Shown one piece after another: positions 1-8,877 of a stretch of DNA of 64,000 nt. The stretch comes from Massilia sp. H6 (GTDB lineage Bacteria > Pseudomonadota > Gammaproteobacteria > Burkholderiales > Burkholderiaceae_D), in NCBI RefSeq assembly GCF_024802625.1, contig NZ_CP103371.1, positions 186,001-250,000 of the forward strand. The letters run 5' to 3'. The position numbers and the translations under genes are program-made. Numbering within the stretch: the stretch's first letter is position 1; every line of letters starts with the position of its first letter. A model generated the notes under the pieces. The model was not told the DNA's origin, made no database searches, and saw nothing but the letters and a program-made list of their open reading frames with translations.

Positions 1-1467
1 CTGCGCCGCACCACGGGCAGCGACCACGATTTTGCGGTATGTAACCGCGCCGGTGCCGTCATCTGGGCCGCCGTGCCGGAAAACGGCATTGCCGACTGGC
101 TGGCCGGGTTGCAGGCCGCCGGCTTCGGCTGGCCTTGCGTGGGCGAAGGCATGCAGCGCCACGATGACGAGGCCGATGCGCTGCTGTACCAGCCAATCCA
201 GATCAAGGGGAGCACGGCCGGCTACCTGGCCGTGCGTACCGCCGCCAGCGCGCAGCCGCCGACGGCCTGGGATGCGCTGGCCGAAACGCTCGAGGACGTC
301 GCCGCCGGCATCGCCGACGAATGCCGCCTCAAGAAAGAGCTCGACCAAATGGCGCTGGAGCTGTCCGAGCGCTACGAGGAATTGCACCTGGTGTATGCGA
401 TCGACCGTCAGGTGCAGCAGCTCGATCCCGGCGCGGACCTGTTCCAGCGCCTGCTCAAAAGCTGGGCCGAGCAAATGGATGCCGACGTTGCCGCTTTCGT
501 CAAGCCGGGCGAGAACCTGTGCGTGCATGCGACCAACCTGTCGGCACCGATCCATAACCTGGATCTGGTGCTGGTCGAGATGCGGGGCGACCTGTACCGT
601 TTTGCGCATTCGTCGCGCGCGCCGATCGTGATCAACGAGGTCGACGACCCGCGCCGCGCCTACATCTTTACCGACCTGCCCTACAAGCTGCTGTGCTGCC
701 CGGTCGTGCACGAGCGCAGCGTGGTGGCGATCCTGGTGCTGGCCAATCACCTGGCCAAACCCGATTTCTCCAACAGCGACCGCAAGCTTGGCGAATTGCT
801 GGCCAACCAGCTCTCGGGCCTGTCGCGCATGTACGGCATGCTGGCCGAAACCCAGAAGTTCAACGAACAGATGGCCGATGCCCTGATCGAGGCGGTCGAA
901 GCCAAGGACCCATACACCCGCGGCCACTCCGAGCGGGTACACCATATCTCGATGCAGATCGGCGCAGCCATGAACCTGGGCACGCGCGAGACCGAAGACC
1001 TGTTCTGGGGTTCGCTCCTGCATGACGTGGGCAAGATCGGCATTCCCGATGCGGTGCTGTGCAAGCCCGGACGCCTGACGCGCGACGAGTACACCTTCAT
1101 TATGGTGCATCCGGAACGCAGCTACGAGATCCTGCGCCACATCGAACGCCTCAAGGGCGCGGTACCGGGCGCCCGCCACCACCAGGAAAAATTCGACGGC
1201 ACCGGCTATCCGCATGCGCTCAAGGGCGCCGATATTCCACTCAATGCGCGCATCATCGCGGTGGCCGATACCTACGACTCGATCACCAGTTCGCGCGCCT
1301 ACCGCGCCGGTCGCAGCCACGAAGTGGCGATGGCCGAGATCGTACGCGTGGCGGGCAGTCAGCTCGATCCGGCCATCGTGCGCGTACTCGAAGAAGTCTG
1401 CGCGCTGGAGCCGGAATGGATTGCGCGCTTTAACATCCAGCGTGATCCGGTCGCCGCAGTCGCGTAA
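1..1467 (+). CDS. HD-GYP domain cyclic-di-GMP phosphodiesterase, 5' end outside window
   Basis: The frame is open from base 1, so the protein (488 residues visible) begins upstream; a GTG at 73 is only an internal alternative. The middle resembles a GAF-type sensor domain. The last ~190 residues are an HD-GYP domain: HDVGKIGIPD holds the metal-binding HD pair, followed by a later HH and the FDGTGYP version of the GYP loop. All expected metal ligands appear present, so activity as a cyclic-di-GMP phosphodiesterase is likely. Its TAA stop overlaps the ATG of the pilus ATPase by one base, which makes it the first visible gene of the pilus operon and a probable regulator of it. Confidence 0.9.
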   Translation: MRRTTGSDHDFAVCNRAGAVIWAAVPENGIADWLAGLQAAGFGWPCVGEGMQRHDDEADALLYQPIQIKGSTAGYLAVRTAASAQPPTAWDALAETLEDVAAGIADECRLKKELDQMALELSERYEELHLVYAIDRQVQQLDPGADLFQRLLKSWAEQMDADVAAFVKPGENLCVHATNLSAPIHNLDLVLVEMRGDLYRFAHSSRAPIVINEVDDPRRAYIFTDLPYKLLCCPVVHERSVVAILVLANHLAKPDFSNSDRKLGELLANQLSGLSRMYGMLAETQKFNEQMADALIEAVEAKDPYTRGHSERVHHISMQIGAAMNLGTRETEDLFWGSLLHDVGKIGIPDAVLCKPGRLTRDEYTFIMVHPERSYEILRHIERLKGAVPGARHHQEKFDGTGYPHALKGADIPLNARIIAVADTYDSITSSRAYRAGRSHEVAMAEIVRVAGSQLDPAIVRVLEEVCALEPEWIARFNIQRDPVAAVA

Positions 1468-3491
1468 TGAGTAACGCCGTCACCCGCAGCCGTATCGGCT
1501 CCATGACCTACCTGGCGCCCACCATGGCGCTGGTGGCGGCCGACGCCATCGAGACGCTGGAGACGGCGCTGGCCGAGTGCATCGCCCAGCACCAGGTCAC
1601 GATCGTGCTCGACCTTGGCAAGGTGCCACTGCTGTCGGGGCGTGCGCTCGAACTGATGATGCGCAGCAGCGCGCGCCTGGGCGCGCTGGGCGGCTGGCTC
1701 AAGCTGGCCTATCCCAATCCGCTGCTGCTCGATGTGCTGACAGTAACCGGGGTGGCGGACCAGGTCGCGCTGTATGACGCGCCGCCCACGCCACCCAAGC
1801 CCGCGCTGGCGCCCGGCCAGTCCAAGCTGGGCGACATCCTGATCGCGCGTGGCCTGGTCACCGCGGCCCAGGTAACCGAAGCGGCGCGCCTGCAAGACCA
1901 GACCGGCAAGCGCATGGGCTTCATCATGGTCGAAAAGAAGTGGCTGTCGGAGACGGCGCTGTTCCAGACGCTGGCCGAGCAGCTCGACCTGCCCTTTGTC
2001 AGCCTGCGCGCCGGCCTGTACGATCCTACCGCCGTCAGCCTGCTCGAGCGCGACGTGGCGCGGCGCCTGAACGTGATTCCGCTGTTCATGGTCGACAATA
2101 CGCTGACGGTCGCCACCGGCGAGCCGCAGGCAGTGCATGTCATCGATGAAATCCGCGCCCGTACCGGCTGCCGCGTGCGCGTGGCCATGGCCGCGCCCGA
2201 AGCGATCAAGCGGGTACGCGAGGACGCCTATGGCGGCACGATGCCATCGTTCATCCATAGCGAAGCCAATGATCTGGAACTGGTCGAGAACCAGATTCCG
2301 GACGACTATACCCAGATCGATGAAATGGCCGGCGCCAGCCCGGTCATCAACATGGTCAACGCCGTGATCCAGCGCGCGATCCATGACAACGCCAGCGATA
2401 TCCACATCGAGGTCTCGCGCAACAAGGCGCGCATCCGCCTGCGCATCGATGGCATCCTGTACGAAATCATGACGCCCGCCGTTGAAACCCATCCGGCGAT
2501 CGTGTCGCGCCTGAAGGTCATGGCCCACCTCGACATTGCCGAGCGCCGCCTGCCCCAGGATGGCCGCATCCAGGTCATGACCCAGGGCCGCACGATCGAC
2601 CTGCGTTTTTCCTCGCTGCCGGGCATCTATGGCGAAAAGGTCGTGCTGCGCGTGCTCGACAAGAACCAGTCGATTCTCGATGTCGACAAACTCGGGATGA
2701 ACACCGGAGCGGTCGAGAGCTTCAAGCGCCTGCTTGGGCGCAGCCACGGCCTGATCCTGGTCACCGGCCCAACCGGTAGCGGCAAGACCACCAGCCTGTA
2801 TGCGGCGATTAACTACCTCAAGAGCATCGAGAAGAACATCGTCACCATCGAGGATCCGGTCGAATACCAGCTCGACATCATCAACCAGAACCAGGTGAAC
2901 GACGCGGTCGGCCTGAGCTTTCCCAAGATCCTGAAACACGTGTTGCGCCAGGATCCGGACATCATCATGGTCGGCGAAGTACGCGATCGCCAGACCGCGG
3001 AAATCGCGGTGCAGGCCGCGCTGACCGGCCACCTGGTGCTGACCACGCTGCACACCAACGACACGCTCGGTGCGGTCGCGCGCCTGGTCGAGATGGGGGT
3101 CGAGCCCTACCTGCTGTCATCGGCCCTGATCGGCGTGATGGCCCAGCGCCTGGTGCGCCGCGTCTGCCCCGGATGCAAGACCGGCTACCTGGTCCCGCCC
3201 GAAGCCGCCCGTGCCTATGGCTGGAAGGGTGAAGGCAACCTCAAGCTGCTCAAGGGCCGCGGTTGCCCATCCTGCTACGACTCCGGCTACAAGGGGCGCC
3301 TGGGAATCTACGAGCTGCTTGAAATCGGTTCGGACCTGCAGCGCATGATCGTCAGCAATGCCAGCAAGGACGAGATGGCGCGCCAGGTTGCCAGTCTCGG
3401 CCACCGCGACCTGTATATCGACGGCATGGCGCGCGCCTTCGCCGGCGATACGACGCCCGAGGAAATCGCGCGTGTGGTGCACTCGCAGTAA
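1467..3491 (+). CDS. Type IV pilus extension ATPase (GspE/PilB/MshE family) with N-terminal STAS domain
   Basis: A 674-residue AAA-type secretion ATPase that would power pilus polymerisation at the cytoplasmic face of the inner membrane. Residues 12-105 read as a STAS domain (beta strand ending VTIVLDL, then LLSGRALEL and a C-terminal VLTVTGVADQV helix). Residues 118-255 match MshEN, with KLGDILIARGL and a later Q...GKRMGFIMV spacing like the cyclic-di-GMP-binding motif. The catalytic part has Walker A GPTGSGKT (434-441), Asp box IEDPVEYQ, Walker B IIMVGEVRD and two CxxC pairs (567-570, 600-603) of the zinc knuckle. The STAS domain is unusual: standard MshE/PilB proteins start directly with the MshEN/GspE-N domain. 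Confidence 0.93.
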   Translation: MSNAVTRSRIGSMTYLAPTMALVAADAIETLETALAECIAQHQVTIVLDLGKVPLLSGRALELMMRSSARLGALGGWLKLAYPNPLLLDVLTVTGVADQVALYDAPPTPPKPALAPGQSKLGDILIARGLVTAAQVTEAARLQDQTGKRMGFIMVEKKWLSETALFQTLAEQLDLPFVSLRAGLYDPTAVSLLERDVARRLNVIPLFMVDNTLTVATGEPQAVHVIDEIRARTGCRVRVAMAAPEAIKRVREDAYGGTMPSFIHSEANDLELVENQIPDDYTQIDEMAGASPVINMVNAVIQRAIHDNASDIHIEVSRNKARIRLRIDGILYEIMTPAVETHPAIVSRLKVMAHLDIAERRLPQDGRIQVMTQGRTIDLRFSSLPGIYGEKVVLRVLDKNQSILDVDKLGMNTGAVESFKRLLGRSHGLILVTGPTGSGKTTSLYAAINYLKSIEKNIVTIEDPVEYQLDIINQNQVNDAVGLSFPKILKHVLRQDPDIIMVGEVRDRQTAEIAVQAALTGHLVLTTLHTNDTLGAVARLVEMGVEPYLLSSALIGVMAQRLVRRVCPGCKTGYLVPPEAARAYGWKGEGNLKLLKGRGCPSCYDSGYKGRLGIYELLEIGSDLQRMIVSNASKDEMARQVASLGHRDLYIDGMARAFAGDTTPEEIARVVHSQ

Positions 3492-3506
3492 TGACAAGGA
3501 ATCGCA

Positions 3507-4634
3507 ATGGCGCTTGAATGGGATGAGGTACCGGCCGCCGGCGCCGCGAAAAAAGCGGCAGCGCCCGCATTTTCGCTGCAATGGCGCAGCAGCCAGGCGC
3601 GCATCGGTGGCGCCGACCGGGTCCAGTTTACCGAACGCCTGGCCCTGCTGCTGGAAACGGGTGTGGCCCTGCACGACGCACTGAGCACGCTGCGCCAGCA
3701 AACCGACAAGGCGCGCCTGGCGCAGATCATTGGACAGATGGCCGACGATATCGTCTCCGGCCTGCGCTTTTCTGACGCCCTGGCACGCCACCCCGAGTTG
3801 TTCCCGTCTACCTATGTGAATCTGGTGGGCGCCAGCGAAGCCGGCGGATTCCTGCCGCAGGTGCTGGAACAGCTTGTCGACATGGATGAAAAAGAACAAC
3901 GCCTGCGCAGCACGATCGTCTCGTCGCTGTCCTATCCCGGCTTTTTAGTAGTCTTTTCGGTACTGGTGGTGGTATTCATCCTGGTGGTGGTATTTCCGAA
4001 GTTCTCGGTCATGTTTGGTGCGATCTACGACCAGTTGCCGGTAACTACGCGTTTTTTCATCTGGGCCAGCGACTTGCTGGTCAAGCACGGGATGGTGCTC
4101 GGCATTGGTGTGCTGGCCCTGGCCGGCGCTGGCATGGTGGCATTGCGCCAGCCCGCCATGCGCGAACGGCTCGATGCCCTGAAACTGCGCATCCCCGGCG
4201 TCAAGGGCATTTTTATCAAGATTTACCTGACCCGCCTGCTACGCGTGATGGGCATCTCGCTCGAGCGCGGCGTGACCATCCTGGCCACCCTCAGCGCTTG
4301 CCGCAACGTCATTCCCAATGCCGAGTTCCAGCGCTTTATCGCCACGCTCGAAGTTCAGGTGACCGAGGGACGCGGCATCGCGGCGGGTTTTCGCGACAGC
4401 CACTTGATTCCGGCCAGCGTCAAGCAGATGATCGAAACCGGTGAAGAAACCGGCGCATTGGGGCGGGTCATGGGCCGGGTTGCCGATTTTTACGAGCGCG
4501 ACCTTACCCGCCAGCTGAGCCAACTCGCCAAGCTGGCCGAGCCAGTGATGCTGCTGGTAATGGGTGTGCTGGTTGGAACCATCGTGACCTCGATTATTCT
4601 GCCTATCTTCAAGATGTCGCGCGCCGTCCACTGA
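3507..4634 (+). CDS. Type IV pilus inner-membrane platform protein (GspF/PilC/MshG family)
   Basis: A 375-residue polytopic protein with two T2SSF domains, each followed by hydrophobic helices (around residues 138-165 and a last one near 345-370). It should form the platform that couples the ATPase to pilin insertion. Typical motifs are FTERLALLLETGVALHDAL in the first repeat and the corresponding LTRLLRVMGISLERGVTIL in the second. An AAGGA ribosome-binding site lies 6 bases before the ATG. It follows the ATPase by 15 bases and precedes the pilin, the same E-G-pilin order as in MSHA loci. Confidence 0.93.
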   Translation: MALEWDEVPAAGAAKKAAAPAFSLQWRSSQARIGGADRVQFTERLALLLETGVALHDALSTLRQQTDKARLAQIIGQMADDIVSGLRFSDALARHPELFPSTYVNLVGASEAGGFLPQVLEQLVDMDEKEQRLRSTIVSSLSYPGFLVVFSVLVVVFILVVVFPKFSVMFGAIYDQLPVTTRFFIWASDLLVKHGMVLGIGVLALAGAGMVALRQPAMRERLDALKLRIPGVKGIFIKIYLTRLLRVMGISLERGVTILATLSACRNVIPNAEFQRFIATLEVQVTEGRGIAAGFRDSHLIPASVKQMIETGEETGALGRVMGRVADFYERDLTRQLSQLAKLAEPVMLLVMGVLVGTIVTSIILPIFKMSRAVH

Positions 4635-4754
4635 TTCTCACGATTTTGTAACAAATATCAAACTGCATTGTCATCGAACGGAAACTTCCGTGCTAACCTT
4701 CTATTGCCTACGGTAAATTCTTATTCCGTCAATTTCTTCTACCCCAACGCCATA

Positions 4755-5348
4755 ATGAAAACTACTTTCTTCCAGCGCGCCGCCGCCAAGGGCTTTACCC
4801 TGATCGAACTGTTGATCGTCGTGATCATCATTGCGATCCTGGCCGCGATCGCGATTCCACAATTTTCCAATACCTCGGGCGACGCACAGGAAGCTGCACT
4901 CGACGCCAATCTGAACACCGTGCGCTCGGCCATTGAACTGTACCGCGTGCAACACCGCAATTCCTATCCGACGGTGACGTCCGCCGCGCCGGTTGCTGCC
5001 TCGGCGTCCGCGTGCACTACCGCTGGCGGCGTCGCCGGCACGGGGGCAAAAGACAGTGCATTGGCATTTAAAGAACAATTGACCATGTTCTCGGACGCCA
5101 GTGGCGGCACCTGCACCGTCGCCGCACCAACAGCGGGCATCACGCTTGGGCCTTACCTGCGCGCGATCCCACAAGAGCAGCTGTCGAATCCGCCAACCGA
5201 TGCGGTGGCTATCGTGATTACCGGCGTGCAGAATCCAGTTCCGGCAAATAGCACCACCGGCGGCTACCAGTTCGACAACCGCGGCGGCCAGTTCGTCAAG
5301 AACAGCAATGCCATGGGTCGCCGTGGCCAGGAATACTACAAGTACTGA
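4755..5348 (+). CDS. Type IV major pilin, MshA-like prepilin
   Basis: The 197-residue prepilin has a short basic leader and the classic type III/IV cleavage site AKG^FTLIELLIV, with Glu at mature position 5 and a hydrophobic assembly helix ending IPQF. Four cysteines in the globular part, SACTTA and GGTCTV among them, could form a disulphide. An in-frame ATG at 4668 would add 29 residues before the leader; I chose 4755 because it gives a normal prepilin leader. About 120 bases separate it from the upstream gene, more than elsewhere in the operon, so it may have its own promoter, as expected for an abundant structural protein. Confidence 0.9.
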   Translation: MKTTFFQRAAAKGFTLIELLIVVIIIAILAAIAIPQFSNTSGDAQEAALDANLNTVRSAIELYRVQHRNSYPTVTSAAPVAASASACTTAGGVAGTGAKDSALAFKEQLTMFSDASGGTCTVAAPTAGITLGPYLRAIPQEQLSNPPTDAVAIVITGVQNPVPANSTTGGYQFDNRGGQFVKNSNAMGRRGQEYYKY

Positions 5349-5367
5349 TCCGGTTTAGGCCGAGCCC

Positions 5368-5928
5368 ATGTATCGTCCTGCTGCGCCGCACGCTGGCGGG
5401 ACCTTGCTTGAGATGGTCATTGTCATTGCCGTGCTGGCCATTGTCATGACCATCGCCCGTCCCCGGGCCGAAGCGATCAGTCCGGCAGTTGCCGAGGCGG
5501 CCGCTTCCGAAGTCGCCTCGGCCATGCGCTTTGCCCGGCACGAGGCCATGCGCACGCGGGCCTACCACGCCGTCAGTTTCGATACGCAGCAACATAGCCT
5601 GCGCATCTATCGCCTGACCACCCTCCTACTTGCTGTCGAAGACACCAGTCAGCCCGTCATGTACCCCGTGGACAAGCGTGCCTACCGAATTGCATTCGGC
5701 GACAATCCGAATGCGCGGGTCACCATTATGGGCGCCTCGTTCCGGTACAAGGATGGCGCAACCAGGAAATACGCGTGTTTCGGTCCGGACGGCCGGCCGG
5801 CCGACGTGCATGGCCTGTTGCTCAAGGATGCAGAACCGCTGGAGCAGGACGGGCAGGTCACCATCAAGCATGGCAATCTCGAGCGTACCGTGCGGCTTGA
5901 TTTCGTGACCGGCCGGGTGAGCCTGTGA
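5368..5928 (+). CDS. Minor pilin (GspH/FimT-like prepilin)
   Basis: A 186-residue protein with a prepilin-type N-terminus: after a short leader comes G^TLLEMVIVIAVLAIVM. The usual Phe after the cleavage-site Gly is replaced by Thr, while the Glu at position 5 of the mature protein is kept. The rest has the beta-rich look of GspH/FimT-type minor pilins (YHAVSFDTQQHSLRIYRL). It lies 19 bases after the major pilin and overlaps the next minor pilin by 4 bases (GTGA). A role in pilus initiation or the tip complex is inferred from family and position. Confidence 0.82.
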   Translation: MYRPAAPHAGGTLLEMVIVIAVLAIVMTIARPRAEAISPAVAEAAASEVASAMRFARHEAMRTRAYHAVSFDTQQHSLRIYRLTTLLLAVEDTSQPVMYPVDKRAYRIAFGDNPNARVTIMGASFRYKDGATRKYACFGPDGRPADVHGLLLKDAEPLEQDGQVTIKHGNLERTVRLDFVTGRVSL

Positions 5929-6356
5929 CCGCCCGGCGCTTGCAACGCGGCTTTTCTTACGTTGAACTGCTAGTGGCCGCCGTGGTGCTGGGATTGTGCG
6001 CGGCCCCGCTGATGGGCGCGATACAGACCGGCGTCAAGGCGTCCGAGATTGGCAGTGCCAAGGCAAACGAGCTGCGCTGCATCAAGAATGTCATGGAAAC
6101 TGTCTTGGCCGAACCGTATCAGCACTTGTGGAACGCGGCGCGCGGTACCGCCATCGCATCAAGCTATTCGCGCCCGCAAGATGCCGCCTGTGTCGCGCGC
6201 GAGGTCTATATCGCGCTGTACGAACATGAATGGGGCAAGACGCCGCTGTTTCTCGACGCCACGGCCAGCGCCGCGCGCCGCGAAACTGCCATGCTCTACA
6301 TTACCGTGTCCTCGCCCGCCAGCGGCTACGCCTTTACCACCCTGGTGGCCCGATGA
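5925..6356 (+). CDS. Minor pilin (GspI/MshC-D-like prepilin)
   Basis: A 143-residue prepilin-like protein starting with GTG that overlaps the previous stop. The leader ends RG and the mature N-terminus is FSYVELLVAAVVLGLCAAPLM, so Gly -1, Phe +1 and Glu +5 are all present. The remainder is short and poorly conserved. The next minor pilin starts inside its stop codon (ATGA). It belongs to a run of three minor pilins and one PilX-like protein that together probably prime pilus assembly. Confidence 0.85.
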   Translation: MTARRLQRGFSYVELLVAAVVLGLCAAPLMGAIQTGVKASEIGSAKANELRCIKNVMETVLAEPYQHLWNAARGTAIASSYSRPQDAACVAREVYIALYEHEWGKTPLFLDATASAARRETAMLYITVSSPASGYAFTTLVAR

Positions 6357-6823
6357 TGCGTCGATCGCACCGCCATGCACAGGGACTGAGCCTGATCGAG
6401 CTGCTGCTCGGGCTGGCTGTCGTGGCGCTGGTCATGGCGCCGCTGCTGCCGATGCTTGAAACCGCGCATGCCAGCGCGCGCATCAGCGCCGAGCGGCGCG
6501 ACCTGGAGCGCGATGCCCAGTTCGCACTGGCCCGGATCAGCGCACGGGTACGCGCTGCCACCCCGTCTCCGACCCTGGCGTCGCAACTCCAGGGAGACTG
6601 GTTCGACCCGTATTCGTATCTCGTTGTGAATGGCAAGCTGGTCGAACGTGAAGATGACAAAGAATCCAGCGACCGGATCCTGGCCGAGTCGGTTACCGAT
6701 TTCCGGCTCAATGCGCCGGCTGTCGATGCCGGCGCGCCCATGGTCGAGATCAGCCTGACGCTGGCGCGCGGCGACGCTGCGACCACCGTGAACGCCGCGG
6801 TGCGCATGGGGAGCGTGCAATGA
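6353..6823 (+). CDS. Minor pilin (GspJ/PilW-like prepilin)
   Basis: A 156-residue protein with prepilin sequence AQG^LSLIELLLGLAVVALVMAP. I placed the start at the ATGATG that overlaps the upstream stop; the frame is open further upstream, but that stretch lies within the previous gene and would bury the leader peptide. The body contains helical segments with many Arg residues and a C-terminal beta-rich part. It overlaps the following gene by 4 bases. The assignment as J-like rests on its position after an I-like pilin and before a PilX/K-like protein. Confidence 0.82.
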   Translation: MMRRSHRHAQGLSLIELLLGLAVVALVMAPLLPMLETAHASARISAERRDLERDAQFALARISARVRAATPSPTLASQLQGDWFDPYSYLVVNGKLVEREDDKESSDRILAESVTDFRLNAPAVDAGAPMVEISLTLARGDAATTVNAAVRMGSVQ

Positions 6824-7701
6824 CGCCGGCCAAGCAGCGCGGCATCCTGCTGTTACCGGTGGCGCTGACGCTGGCCATCGCCGGTGCGCTGGCCTATACC
6901 ATGACCCACAGCGCCAGCATGGAAATCGCCGCGTTCGATGCCCAGCACGATACCGATACCGCGCGCTACCTGGCCGAGGCTGGCGTGCAGTTGGCCAAGT
7001 GGCAGAACGAGCGCATCCTGTGCGGCAGCCAGCTCGGCTTCGGTACGGTCACGCTGCCGGGCGGGCAGATCGTCTCGAATAATGTGAAAGAAGGCAGTGG
7101 AAAGATCAAGGTGTCGCTGACCGCCACTACCACACGCGGCGCCGTCAACGTGCTGGTGGAGCGCGAAGTCAGGATGCACCGCACGATCCCGGTGTCACTG
7201 AGCATCAAGTTATCGGACATGAAAGACACGTATATCCAGGTTGGCAGTCCGCAACAGGGTAACAGCCTTTACCTGGAAATGACCGATGCCAATGCGCATG
7301 GATTGATGAGCTTTTCCTTCCCCGGTGCGCTGGACGACGCGGCCGTGCTCAGCGCCGAGCTGTCCCTGGTGCAGACCGACAGCAAGTCGACCATGCCAAA
7401 CCGGTCGCTGGCTCTGCACCGGGTGCTGCGTGACTGGTCCGAGACTGGCGCGACCTGGACTTCGCCATGGAGCACCCCGGGCGGCGACTATGTCGCCACG
7501 CCTGCAGCAACTGTTGCCATCGATGGCAACGCCAGGTACGCCTGGCGCATCGATGCCCTGGTCGAAGGATGGGCAAACAAGACCTTGCCCAACAATGGCT
7601 TGCTGCTCAAGCCGAGCGGACTGCTCGAAGCGCGTTTTCACACCCGCGGAAGCCCGACCAATCAGCCCAAGCTGGATATACGCTACCTGCCGCGCTGCTA
7701 A
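6820..7701 (+). CDS. PilX/MshP-like pilus protein fused to a DNRLRE domain
   Basis: A 293-residue protein in two parts. Residues 1-70 resemble the PilX/MshP N-terminus: a short basic start (RG), one long hydrophobic helix and an ARYLAEAGVQLAKWQ segment. From about residue 125 to the end the sequence fits a DNRLRE domain: DTYIQVGSPQQG, LMSFSFPGA, AELSLVQTD, LALHRVLRDWSE with TWTSP, AWRIDALVEGWA and FHTRGS before the last beta strand. DNRLRE domains are carbohydrate-binding-like beta sandwiches found on extracellular proteins. Position after three minor pilins suggests a pilus-tip or surface adhesin; that role is inference. Confidence 0.8.
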   Translation: MTPAKQRGILLLPVALTLAIAGALAYTMTHSASMEIAAFDAQHDTDTARYLAEAGVQLAKWQNERILCGSQLGFGTVTLPGGQIVSNNVKEGSGKIKVSLTATTTRGAVNVLVEREVRMHRTIPVSLSIKLSDMKDTYIQVGSPQQGNSLYLEMTDANAHGLMSFSFPGALDDAAVLSAELSLVQTDSKSTMPNRSLALHRVLRDWSETGATWTSPWSTPGGDYVATPAATVAIDGNARYAWRIDALVEGWANKTLPNNGLLLKPSGLLEARFHTRGSPTNQPKLDIRYLPRC

Positions 7702-7722
7702 GACAGGCATCACTGACACTCC

Positions 7723-8877
7723 ATGAAAATTACCGCCTCGCTTGTTACCGAATTGTCCAGTACCTGGTCGTCGTCCGCCTTCGACGAGCCGGCCCTGCGC
7801 GCCTATGCAGCGCCCTTGATCACCGACGAAACCCGCAATGGCGTCGCCCTGCTCAGCCTGATGGCACTGCTGTTTTTGACAATGGCATCGGCGATCTCGG
7901 CCTGGTTCGAACTAGGCGCCTTGTACACCTACACCTATTGCCTGCTCAGTGCGCTGGCGCTGCATATCCGCCTGTCGAGCATGAAGGTGGGGCAGTTGCG
8001 CGAGCTGTACCTGCTCGCGGCGCTGCTGCTGGTTGCATGCGCGTCGTCGCTGGTGCTGCTGGCGCAGCACACAAGACAGCTCGACACCATGCTATTGCTC
8101 AGCGTGGCCGTGCTGATCATGCTGGTGCCGGTGGTGCCGTGGGGCCTGCGTGAAGCGGCACTGACCACCGGCGCCATCTATCTGGTCTTCACGGTTTCGA
8201 CCTTCCTTGGCCGGCACCGTTTCGCCGCGCTCGACCTGTGGATCCTGCAATGCCTGATGCTGGTCGCGGCCACCATCTCGATGGCGCTGGTGGCGCGTGC
8301 ACTGGCCCTGCGCAAGCATGACCTGACGCTGCGTTTCGACCTGGAACAGGCCAAGCGCGACCTGACCGAACTGGCCGAGCGCGATCCCCTGACCGGCTGC
8401 TGGAACCGGCGCCGGATCGAGCGCGACTTCGAGCACACCGTGGCGCGCCACCACCAGGCCGGCCAGGCCTGCTATTTCGGGCTGTTCGACATCGACCGTT
8501 TCAAGTCAGTCAACGACACGTTCGGCCACGACTGCGGCGACGCGGTGCTGCGCGCCGTGCACACAGCCTTTGGCCAGCTCGACGACGAGAATGACTACCT
8601 GGTGCGTCTTGGCGGCGACGAGTTCGCCGTGCTCATGTGCGGTGCCGATACGCCGCAGCGCGTGGGGCGCGCACTGCGCACGTTTGCCCTGGCCTCGGGC
8701 GCGCCGCTGCCGGCGGGCGGCATGCCCACCCTGAGCATGGGCCTGGTGCACATACCTGCCCCTTGCGCCCCCGGTTTCGGCCAGGCTTACCGGCTGGCCG
8801 ACGAGTTGCTGTACGAGGCCAAGCGCGACGGTGGCGATACGCTGCGCCAGCGGGTCTTGCCGCAGGTGGCTGCATGA
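7723..8877 (+). CDS. Membrane-bound diguanylate cyclase (GGDEF)
   Basis: A 384-residue protein. The first ~200 residues contain about six hydrophobic segments, and the C-terminal part is a GGDEF domain (RDPLTGCWNRR, FDIDRFKSVNDTFGHDCGD, RLGGDEFAV). The active-site GGDEF and upstream Asp/Asn residues are intact, so cyclic-di-GMP synthesis is expected. The residues just before the active site (NDYLV) lack the RxxD inhibitory site, so product feedback is probably absent. It lies within the pilus operon, 21 bases after the DNRLRE gene, and its stop overlaps the PilM-like start (ATGA). Confidence 0.92.
   Translation: MKITASLVTELSSTWSSSAFDEPALRAYAAPLITDETRNGVALLSLMALLFLTMASAISAWFELGALYTYTYCLLSALALHIRLSSMKVGQLRELYLLAALLLVACASSLVLLAQHTRQLDTMLLLSVAVLIMLVPVVPWGLREAALTTGAIYLVFTVSTFLGRHRFAALDLWILQCLMLVAATISMALVARALALRKHDLTLRFDLEQAKRDLTELAERDPLTGCWNRRRIERDFEHTVARHHQAGQACYFGLFDIDRFKSVNDTFGHDCGDAVLRAVHTAFGQLDDENDYLVRLGGDEFAVLMCGADTPQRVGRALRTFALASGAPLPAGGMPTLSMGLVHIPAPCAPGFGQAYRLADELLYEAKRDGGDTLRQRVLPQVAA

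Noticed and set aside
1359..3053. Long open frame antisense to the pilus ATPase gene
   Set aside because: The plus-strand frame has full ATPase motifs; the antisense product is His/Gln/Asp-rich with no domain, typical of a mirror frame in GC-rich DNA.
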